This document shows positions 35,935 through 45,579 of a stretch of 64,000 bases of DNA, in pieces. The notes beneath the pieces were generated by a model. The model was not told the origin of the DNA. It saw only the letters and a list, made by a program, of their open reading frames with translations, and made no database searches. The stretch is from Anthoceros angustus. Its lineage: Eukaryota > Streptophyta > Anthocerotopsida > Anthocerotales > Anthocerotaceae. The DNA lies in NCBI GenBank assembly GCA_010909165.1, contig MU008155.1:496001-560000 (forward strand), in the 5' to 3' direction. The translations under genes were made by a program, and so were the position numbers. Numbering within the stretch: position 1 is the stretch's first letter; each line of letters starts with the position of its first letter.

Positions 35935-36539
35935 GCGTCGTCATCCCTTGTCTTTGAGAGATGCATCGGTTTTGGTTTTGCATAGGGGCGAGCATGCGCC
36001 GTAGGAAGGCCGATGGGAGATAGGGTTTGATGCTAGCTGTGCAATTTTGCGATGTGTGCGGTGGACATCCTTTTTGATCAATGGCACCTTTGAAATTTGG
36101 CTCTTTGCACGCATAAACATTCTTGGCGAGGTTGTTGGGTGAGCAGGCGGTGGTGGTGGGTCGCCATCCCCTCTTCTGTTCGAGCCGCATCGTGCTTCTT
36201 CTTGTTTGAAAGAGGATCGTGGCTCTCATTGTTTCCAGCGCGGGTTCCTTAAGGAATACGGTCCCAAAGTCCATAGGCTGCGAGGAAGCGGCCGTGGGCT
36301 GTGCATGGTTCGCAAACCATGGCGTGCCATGGCCGCGGCCGTCATTACTGCGATACCCATGCGGCGGTAGTAGGGTTGTGAATCAAAGCGGCGCGGCGGC
36401 CGCGTTAGGGTTTGGTGGCCATTGGATTCCTCGAAGAAAACTTAATGGCACAAGGTAGTGCGGAAACATTCGAAAACATAGTGTCCGTCTCTTTGTTTTC
36501 AAAGGTGAAAGCACTGAAAATTTTCAAGGACACCCGTTT

Positions 36540-36745
36540 CGAGGACATTGTGTGTGTCCCCTTTGGTGCTTGGCCGCTCTTGGTTAGGGCGCCAAAGCGG
36601 CCATGTGGCCATGTGCTGTGAAAAAAGAAACCGTACTGGAATGTAGGGTATATTCCTCAACATCCCCACGCCTTGCATGGGTTTCGCGAAAAAAAAAATG
36701 TCCCATCCCCTCTGTCCCCTTTGGTATGCCATACATAGGCGCGAC
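36540..36745 (-). repeat. Right inverted-repeat-like segment, copy 1
   Basis: In reverse complement it matches 129-300. CTTTGGTATGCCATA at 36719-36733 is the inverse of the left core, and GGGGACAGAGGGGA, an A/T run and CAAAGCGGCCA follow inward. It ends just before the promoter region of the truncated gene. Confidence 0.45.
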
Positions 36746-37209
36746 AATAAAAAGAAAACTTAAACGACTTATATCGTTTGGCATGACAAATTCAAATTGA
36801 ACTCAAATTGTTTGCGCTATCTTCCAATCCCGCTACTTTTCCTACTCCTTTCCACTTACAACTTGCTTATGTACGTCTCCTTGTTTGGCATCACGGTCCT
36901 GATGCACCCGGATCAATTGCTCATCAGACAACCCATCTACCCGTGCCAGCAGATCGCTCGAGTTAGGGTGTTGCCAAAGGATCAGGCCCTCCTATCCGAT
37001 CTTGGTCCCTGGTCTGTTAAAACGGAAACGCATTTGCAAAGGAAGCTGGTGTTGGCCTCAGCCTTGGCTGCTGACGGCCCCGATGCCGAGCATTTTGGAG
37101 GTCATCAGCTAACAAGCCCGAGCCTGCATTGCTGATTTTTTGGGGGAGGTTGTGAGTCCAGGAGCAATGCGCGCGTAGAGCAGGGCACAGCCTGAAGGCG
37201 GGAGTGACC
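36746..37209 (+). promoter_or_regulatory. Promoter and leader region, truncated gene copy
   Basis: Corresponds to 45116-45579 upstream of the intact gene and is nearly identical to it. It starts AT-rich and becomes mixed composition. No single element is certain. Confidence 0.4.
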
Positions 37210-37564
37210 ATGGAGACGGGGCAGATGGTGGAGGATGATGAGGATTTCCTGTCCGAGTACGAGACCTGCGTGGGTCGTCTTTGCTTCACCCAGCCCTACT
37301 CTCGATACGTGCCTCCGCGGTACTACCGCAGGTTTCCGGGGCGGGTCTGTGCTATTCTTCTTGGTCTTTCATCAAAGAGCTGGTTGTGGTGGTTTGGGTG
37401 GGAGCTGGGGATTTAGCAATGCTGCCGTTGCCGTTGTTGGCCTGATTGGAGTCGGTCGTTTGCAGGAATATCGGTATAAGGTGGGTGCCAAGCTGACGAC
37501 TGGGCAAGGATTGCGGCTGAAGTTTCAGCGGGCCATGCGGCGCTGCCCAATTGCCTAGGACTAG
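37210..37564 (+). pseudogene. Truncated 5' copy of the strand-rich/amidase-like gene
   Basis: Exon 1 (37210-37344) encodes the same acidic start METGQMVEDDED and is followed by the same intron and exon 2 (37466-37564). Exon 2 has two extra bases (GCCATGCGGCGCTG against GCCATGGCGCTG at 45902), which bring a TAG into frame about a dozen codons later. The gene then stops at the duplication junction inside intron 2. It keeps the promoter region but could encode only about 75 residues. Confidence 0.8.
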
Positions 37565-37639
37565 GTTGGTCGTCAGCATGTCGGGTGGTAGCGTGAGCTC
37601 GGTCCCCGTCTCCTCTGCACCACTGAGACCATTATCGGG

Positions 37640-39529
37640 TGATTGAAGCGTTGTGTCGGGGAATGTTTCAATCGCGGCGACCGTTGCCTCTTAGGCGCGC
37701 GAAGTGCGTTCGCGCTTCCCAGAGGTTCCTACCCGCCCGATGCGCCACCTTGGGAAGTAGGCCTTGTGGCTACTTACGGCCGCAGAGGACCGCGCCCGGC
37801 AGTGTCACAGCACACCCGCGGGCCCTGCTGCGTTCACGTCTAGCGCAAGTCTGCGGAGGCCGTCGAAGAAGCACAGGCACGAAGGTGGGCGTCCTTCCGA
37901 TGGGGGTTACATTGGAAAACATTGTCATCTTCATCGTCGTCGTGTACCCCAATCCTCCAAGATATCGTCACACGCAATGCGACTCATTCAACTGCGGCGC
38001 TCGGGCCTTTCGTCGGTGGCCATGCCTACGGTCAGATTGCGGATCGCGGTGAAATTCGAGATGTCCGCTGTGAACGGCTCCGTTAGGAGTGATGTCTGAG
38101 ACATCGGCGCGAGAAAGAAAGCCGGTGATCTCGGATGTCACATATCAATTGCAATAACCCTCGGGCTGATGCGATCGCGTTCCCGCCTCAACACTCCTCC
38201 CATGAGAGAGGTCAGGGCCATTACTATGTGCAATCGCGCCCCAAAACTTATCATCCGCTCTTTGCGGAGACATAATTGGATGCACATATCTTTGCATGGG
38301 AACATGTGCCCGTTATTAAAGCGGTGACGGGAGGCGGCAGCGCCGCGCTTGCCCTCTCCAAGCAAGCGGCTGGCGGGATGTCGCCATTAAGTGCGATAAG
38401 GCGTGAAGGCGGCATGCGATTGAAGATAAACGCTATGAACCGCGTGGGGCGCCCCTCCGCGCATGCGGGCGCGCGGTAAGGAAGGGTTGATGGGCACGCA
38501 CGGGCCGAGACATTACGCAATGGGCGGAGGCTCCATATCGCGCTCCGTGGTTCGCAAAAGGTTCCGGATGTCTTGTACATTTTGCACGCAATGCAAAGAA
38601 AGAAGGCCGCCCATGGAAGTGACCAGCCGCACGATGTGGCGGTCAAGGCACTGCCATTTCGTCAACTCCGTGCGAAATGCCATTTGTCAATACATTGCAT
38701 ACACTGGCGCATGCATTTATACCGATTTAGTCCACGGCCTTGACTTCCAAATGCCGGCTTCCAATTTTGTAACTCATTATCACCAGCGGACATGGCAAAT
38801 TTGTCGTATTTTCATGTTCGCTGGCCTTCGACACATAGGAGGCGGGTGAAGCGGTGGCCGGTATTTACATACCACCATCCTTGGGTTTTGGTGTACCATG
38901 AAAATGGACTTTGTATGCGATGCGGACAATGAAAACAAAGCCACCACTCAAAACTAGCTCGAAATGAACTAACAACTCACGGAGAAAGAAGAACAAGTGT
39001 TTTCATGCGAGTATAGAGGAAGCATAGCGAGAGAAAGAAGGATGGGAAGAACATTCAATTCTTTGCGATTACAGTGGAAGGAGAAAGTTTGGATGCGAGC
39101 AAGAAAAATATGGGCCATGCGTCGCATCCTGGACATGTAGCGGAGAACAAGTTACTCCGCTTGGCGAAGGAGTTTCACGTGCTAGAACACAATGTTAGAG
39201 GAGGGAACTATTGGAAAACACATTGTGCAGCATAATGATGGGATTTCACCTATCACATATATAGACATGTAGTTTGATTATGCCTATATGTCTATTTATG
39301 TCTCCATTCTGCCGATATAGACATGTATGACATATAAGTTAATATCCTTGGCATATGGCGAAGAAACATTGATGGGATGATGCGAGAAAACCATGGAGAA
39401 GGAAGAGGAGGGGAGAAAACAACCTCCTGTGACATGTTTGTTTCTCCCGTACTCCATATATAGCCATATGTTTCATATACATTATTACATGTATATTGCA
39501 TATATATGTACATATATTTTTTTCTTGAC
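37640..39529. other. Unassigned DNA in duplication copy 2
   Basis: Counterpart of 29160-31081, including the AT-rich TATATAGACATG linker near 39255-39330. No gene recognised. Confidence 0.35.
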
Positions 39530-40600
39530 TTATTCAAATAGCTCCTTGGCCTTTGGTGGAAGGGACATTGCATGCATTGGTTTTGGAAGGAGGTGAAGAA
39601 TGAATGTCTATATATGCGAGAGGAAGTAAAATTCAACATGGTGGTCCACAAGTTTGGGTCCATTTTTCTCTCCTCATCCTTGGCACATTTCAAATTGTTC
39701 CATGCACCATGGGCAAAGTTCCTTGGCCCATGGCGAAGGAACTTTTCCGTGCATGTACAAGATTGCCTCCTTTTATTCCCCACTCCGTCGTTCCCACAAT
39801 TTTTTTCCATGAATTATTCAAAGCTCCTTGGCCTTTGGTGGAAGGGACATTGCATGCCATGGTTTTGGAAGTGAGGTGAAGAATGAATGTCTATATGCAG
39901 GAGGAGAGTAAAATTCAACATGGGGTCCACAAGTTTGGGTCCATTATTTCCTCCTCTCTGTAGGCACATTGCAAATTGTTCCATGCACCATGGACAAAGT
40001 TCCTTGGCCCATGGCGAAGGAACTTTTCGAGTGCATGGAGAAGATTGCCTCCTTTTATTCCCATCTCCGTCGTTCCGCTATGACAATTTTTTCACATGAA
40101 TTATTCAAAACCTCCTTGGCCTTTGGTACAAGGGACCTTTGCCATGGTTTTGGAAGTGAGGTGAAGAATGAATGTCTATATATGCTGGAGGAAGTAAAAT
40201 TCCACATGGTGGTCCACAAGTTTGGGTCCATTATTTCCTCCTCTACGTAGGCACATTGCAAATTGTTCCATGCACCATGGACAAAGTTCCTTGGCCCATG
40301 GCGAAGGAACTTTCCAGTGCATGGAAAAGCTTCTCCTTTTATTCCCTCACGTTCTAATGACAATTTTTTTGCCATGGTTTTTGAAAGAGGTGAAGAATGA
40401 ATGTCTATATGCGGATGATCGTGAAATTCCAGTATGCTGGTGGTCATGTTGGGTTCTGTTGTTCCCTCCGTCATTGGCACATGGCACGTTGTTCCATGCG
40501 GCTTGGACAAATGTTATTATATGGCGAAGGAACCTTGGCGGATGCATGAACAACTTGCTACCCCCTTCTCTTTCACATATGACTTTTTTCCATGAACCAT
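39530..40600. repeat. Satellite of about 300 bp, copy 2
   Basis: Counterpart of 31082-32211, with unit starts at about 39530, 39817 and 40100. Almost every unit is shortened by 1-12 bp losses, for example in the TATATATGC and TTTTTCCAGGG words, compared with copy 1. Confidence 0.8.
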
Positions 40601-42059
40601 TGAAAAAGCTCCGGCCTTTGGTAGAAGTGACACCTGCATGCCTTAGGCTTTCAAAGCGAGGGGATGCGCATGCATTAGTCTTTGAAAGAGAGGGGGTGGC
40701 GTATAAAGCACGTAGAATAGCAGATTGTATGCGGAACGGTAACCTAGCGCCCAAAGTCGTTGGCCGCGTACATGGCGATTTGTTGTCATGGTTATGCGAG
40801 AACCAGCGACAAGCGGCATGGAGCGTCGGCGGGACACCGTCCGTCGGCGGTTCCACTCGATAGAGGCGGTGAAGCGTTGGGATGCCGATCCGATCTTTGA
40901 GATGGGAAGAACGGACGACATACCAAGGGCAAGGCGGGGAGGAAGCGGCCGGAAGAATGGCGGAAGGCGGAGACATCGGCGACCGACGGCAGTGCATAAA
41001 CGGGTGGTTGCCGCGGTGCGCGGTGTTGAGCGAATGGTGTGGAGGTGATTATCGTGCGATGGACACCTCGATTTCTCCTCTACAGGGTGTAATGCGGAAC
41101 ATGTGGATGACGCGAACTCTGCCGGAAGTGTGAAGGATGGAGAGGGAAGGAGGCGAGTGCAGTGCGCGTGCTCTGGCTGGCCGGCGACAATGGGCAAGCG
41201 CTTTTCAGCAGTGCGCACATCCTTGGAATGGGCGGAGGAGTTTGCCTTGGTGGCTAGTGGAAAGCGAGGAGGTGGTGCGGAAGGTCAAGGGAGGACTTAC
41301 AGTGCAACAGATCACAACACCAGTAGCCAGCGAAGGACGGTTGTAAATGCGTGGCAGTGCCGTCAGGAGGTGAAGCTCCGGTGGGACAAAGGGAAAGGAA
41401 TCGGGGAGGAGACGCGCCCAAGCGGGGATGGCCGTTAAGGGAAGGCGGAGGAGGAGGCGGGGAGTGGCATGGATGATGGGGAGGAGGACGCCTATGGTGT
41501 CGAGGTGCGGCGAGGAAGGTCTAGCAGACCATTTTGTTTGCTGTTGCTATTTTTGCTTGCTATGCGATCACAGTTATGAGCTTGCCATGTGTGCATGGTA
41601 ATAGTAATATCTTGGCGGTGGCACGCGGTTTTGTTTAATGTGGAAGACAGGTGACCCGGTCGGCGTCATTATATGCAATTGGTAGGAAACCCCGTAAAAT
41701 GATTCGAATAGTGATGTGTTAGGCGGTCCAAGATACGCTCTGCGAGTGTCATGTGAAGAGGAAAGGGGTTGGCGGTTAAGGACACGAACACAAGGAGGGC
41801 CAAAAGGGTTGACAAATCGCTAGTGCACCTAAATGTCATGGTTGCCATGCGGGTTAGTCGAGCGGGGTGGCGACAATTGAGTTCATGACAGTGGCGAGCC
41901 GCGGCACGAAGCTAGATGCCAATTGCGGTCTTGGCATGCGAGAAAATTGCGTCCCGTCAAGGCGGCCCGATCAGCCGCCCCATGCGAATATGGCAACCGG
42001 AGGCGGCCGCCACGGAGGGCGCCATCCCGCAAGGCCGGCGCAATTGGAAACAACGAACT
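40601..42059. other. Unassigned DNA in duplication copy 2
   Basis: Counterpart of 32230-33665 and nearly identical to it over long stretches. No gene recognised. Confidence 0.35.
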
Positions 42060-43740
42060 GCAAAAGGCGCGGTGGCGGGCGGGGGCGGGGTAAAGGCGAG
42101 GTCGGCAAGGAGGGGAGTGATGGAGAAGGAGACAAGCGAGCGTGGCGGGAAGCGGCGGAGCGGAGGCCCGGGACGGCGGCATGGTGCCGTCTTGTCGGCA
42201 GCAATAACCACTCTTCCTTGGCGGCGGCGGGCGAAGGCGGCGGCGCGGGAGAAGGGGAAGCGAGGGGAGAGCGTCCCTCCCCTTAGCCCATGGCGGCGGA
42301 GAGAGCGGCGAGCAGGGCCACAGGCGGGGAGGGCATCGTGCCTCCCATGGAGAAGGAGGCGGGCGGGGGGCGAGGCGCTCCCGGCGATGGGCGGCGGCAG
42401 GCGTGAGGCCCAGGCGGCGGGCGGGGGCGGGGAGGCACCGCCTCCCCATGTCCATGGAGGCGGGGAGGCGGGGGGCGAGTCGCCCCTCGGAGGGGGCAGC
42501 TGTGGCCTCCCCAGCGATGGAGGCTGCAGTGCAGGCGGCGCGGCGCGGGGGCAGCTGCCCTCCCATGGAGAAGGAGTCGGGGCAGGGCGCCTCCCGGCGA
42601 TGGAGGCGGCAGGGAGCCAGCGGCGCGCGGGGGAGGCGATGCCTCCCCCAGGCCATGGAGAGAGGCGGGGAGGCGAGTCGCCCCGCCCTCGAAGAAAGGG
42701 GCAGCTGGCCTCCCGGCGATGGAGGCTGCGGCGCAGCGGGGTGCCCAGGCGCAGCGGGCGGGGGCACGCCTCCCATGGAGAAGGAGTCGGGCGGGCAGGC
42801 GGGCGCCTCCCGAGCGATGGGCGGCGGCAGAGTGCGGGGAGACCCTCCCATGGATGGGCGGGGGCGGGGAGGCAAAGGCGCCTCCGCCCTCCAAGGAACG
42901 GGGGCCACTGGCCTCCCATGGAGGCGGCGAGGCGGGGGCGGCAGGCGGAGCGGGCGGGGGAGACATGCCCTCCCATGGAGAAGGGGGGCGGGGGCAGAGG
43001 CGCCTCCCACAGATGGGCGGCGGGCAGGTGGGCCCAGGCGGCGGCGCAGCGGGGAGGCACATGCCCTCCCCATGTCCATGGCGGCGGGCGGGGAGGCGAG
43101 TCGCCCCGCCCTCGGAAAGGGGCAGCCTGGCCTCCCGGCGATGGGCTGCTGCCGCAGGGGTGCCGGCAGCCAGGCGCGGGGAGGGCGCCTCCCATGGAGA
43201 AGGAGTCGGGCGGCAGAGGCGCCTCCCCGATGGAGGCGGCAGTGCATGGGGCCCAGCGGCGCGCGGGGAGGCGACGCCTCCCATGGCCATGGAGGCGGGC
43301 GTGGAGGCGGAGCCGCCTCCGCCCTCGAAAGGGGCAGCTGGCCTCCCCCGGCGATAGGCGGCGGTGGCGCGGGGAACCCGGCGTGAGGCGCAGCGGGGAG
43401 GCGGCTGCCCTCCCATGGTGATGGACGTGGAGGTGGGGCTGGGCGGAGGGAGCCCGTGGGAGGCGTGGGGAGGCGGTTGCCCTCCGCGATGGCGGGCGAT
43501 CGCCCCGGCAGTGGCGAGAGGGAGAGGGAGCATTGCGCATTGGAGGAGGAAGGCAACCCGCCTTTGGGGACGGCAGGCGGAGGCGATTGCCGCCGAGGCC
43601 GAGGAGGAGGATGGAGGCTGCCTCACGGCGGCCCGGCCGAGGCCGAGCTCGGGCATGGCGGTGGCGATGCCATGTCACCGCCATGCCCGACCGAGGTCGG
43701 CCATGGTGGCGGGAGGGCGATAGCCGCCGAGACCGAGGCC
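42060..43740. repeat. GC-rich CCATGG minisatellite, copy 2
   Basis: Counterpart of 33641-35350. Where copy 1 has CTCCCCATGG this copy reads CTCCCATGG at about nine sites (near 42343, 42563, 42773, 42847, 42915, 42973, 43192, 43281, 43413). Both copies keep CTCCCCATGTCC (42444 and 43068). Several G runs are one base longer here than in copy 1. Confidence 0.8.
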
Positions 43741-44075
43741 GAGGGCTGGCGATGGCGGGATCGGCGGGGATGCGGAAGGCGGAGGCGGCCGCGTCGGGGC
43801 AGACGGCGAGCGCGGATCAGCGATCTCGGCAGTGGGGAGGCGCCGGTCCGGTTGAGAAGGCGTATGGGAGGAATAACCAGTTCCATCGGTGGCCATCTCG
43901 GCGTGGAGGCGGTAAGCGAGGCTCGGGCGCCCGGGCGGAGGAGGCGGGAGGCTGCTGCGCGAGCTCCGCAGCGGTGGAGGACATCCGGCGTGCACAGAGG
44001 AGGAGGAGGAGGAGGAGGAGGAGGGGTGGGAGCAACTCCGGTGGCGGTGGCGAGCGGAGGCCATGTCGGAAGAAG

Positions 44076-44315
44076 ATGGAGGCGGTGCGGCTCAACCCCA
44101 ACTCGGGCGAGCACAAGAGGAGGCGCGACTACGAGGAGTCGGACACGGTGTCCAGTGGCAGCGCCCGGCCGGTGCCTCAGCCCAATGCGGGCCGCTGCTG
44201 GGCGGGGGCCAACCCGGGAGGAGGCGATGAGCAGCGGAATGCTCGGCCGTCGAGGCCATGGAGGGCACAATTAAGGTTCCTCCCAGATGATCAAGCGCAT
44301 GGAGGACGAGAGTAG
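44076..44315 (+). CDS. Possible captured gene fragment, copy 2
   Basis: Same 79-codon frame as 35695-35934, with no difference seen by eye. Conservation through an otherwise indel-rich duplication may reflect selection or simply sequence that is easy to read correctly. Confidence 0.25.
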   Translation: MEAVRLNPNSGEHKRRRDYEESDTVSSGSARPVPQPNAGRCWAGANPGGGDEQRNARPSRPWRAQLRFLPDDQAHGGRE

Positions 44316-44924
44316 GCGTCGTCATCCCTTGTCTTTGAGAGATGCATCGGTTTTGGTTTTTGCATAGGGGCGAGCATGCGCCGTAGGAAGGCCGATGGGA
44401 GATAGGGTTTGATGCTAGCTGTGCAATTTTGCGATGTGTGCGGTGGACATCCTTTTTGATCAATGGCACCTTTGAAATTTGGCTCTTTGCACGCATAAAC
44501 ATTCTTGGCGAGGTTGTTGGGTGAGCAGGCGGTGGTGGTGGTCGCCATCCCCTCTTCTGTTCGAGCCGCATCGTGCTTCTTCTTGTTTGAAAGAGGATCG
44601 TGGCTCTCATTGTTTCCAGCGCGGGTTCCTTAAGGAATACGGTCCCAAAGTCCATAGGCTGCGAGGAAGCGGCCGTGGGCTGTGCATGGTTCGCAAACCA
44701 TGGCGTGCCATGGCCGCGGCCGTCATTACTGCGATACCCATGCGGCGGTAGTAGGGTTGTGAATCAAAGCGGCGCGGCGGCCGCGTTAGGGTTTGGTGGC
44801 CATTGGATTCCTCGAAGAAAACTTAATGGCACAAGGTAGTGCGGAAACATTCAAACATAGTGTCCGTCTCTTTGTTTTCAAAGGTGAAAGCACTGAAAAT
44901 TTTCAAGGACACCCGTTTGAGGAC

Positions 44925-45115
44925 ATTGTGTGTGTCCCTTTGGTGCTTGGCCGCTCTTGGTTAGGGCGCCAAAGCGCCATGTGGCCATGTGCTGTGAAAA
45001 AGAAAACCGTACTGGAATGTAGGGTATATTCCTCAAGATCCCCACGCCTTGCATGGGTTTCGCGAAAAAATGTCCCATCCCCTCTGTCCCTTTGGTATGC
45101 CATACATAGGCGCGA
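44925..45115 (-). repeat. Right inverted-repeat-like segment, copy 2
   Basis: Counterpart of 36540-36745, with the core at 45090-45104. The A run before TGTCCCATCC is shorter here. Confidence 0.45.
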
Positions 45116-45579
45116 CAATAAAAAGAAAACTTAAACGACTTATATCGTTTGGCATGACAAATTCAAATTGAACTCAAATTGTTTGCGCTATCTTCCAATC
45201 CCGCTACTTTTCCTACTCCTTTCCACTTACAACTTGCTTATGTACGTCTCCTTGTTTGGCATCACGGTCCTGATGCACCCGGATCAATTGCTCATCAGAC
45301 AACCCATCTACCCGTGCCAGCAGATCGCTCGAGTTAGGGTGTTGCCAAGGATCAGGCCCTCCTATCCGATCTTGGTCCCTGGTCTGTTAAAACGGAAACG
45401 CATTTGCAAAGGAAGCTGGTGTTGGCCTCAGCCTTGGCTGCTGACGGCCCCGATGCCGAGCATTTTGGAGGTCATCAGCTAACAAGCCCGAGCCTGCATT
45501 GCTGATTTTTTGGGGGAGGTTGTGAGTCCAGGAGCAATGCGCGCGTAGAGCAGGGCACAGCCTGAAGGCGGGAGTGACC
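45116..45579 (+). promoter_or_regulatory. Promoter and leader region of the strand-rich/amidase-like gene
   Basis: Sequence between the inverted-repeat-like segment and the start codon. Its edge lies about 465 bp upstream of the ATG, so the repeat may border the promoter. No single core element is certain. Confidence 0.4.

Larger units (their letters stand above)
29145..37622. repeat. 8.4 kb tandem duplication, copy 1
   Basis: CTGAGACCATTATCGGGTGA starts at 29145 and recurs at 37623. The two copies are collinear over their whole length. Copy 1 is 8478 bp and copy 2 is 8368 bp, the difference being many small deletions in copy 2. The three junction sites share CTGA: left edge GCTGAGACC, internal junction ACTGAGACC, right edge ACTGACGG. 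The copy contains the satellite, the GC-rich minisatellite, the right inverted-repeat-like segment and the truncated gene start. Confidence 0.93.
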
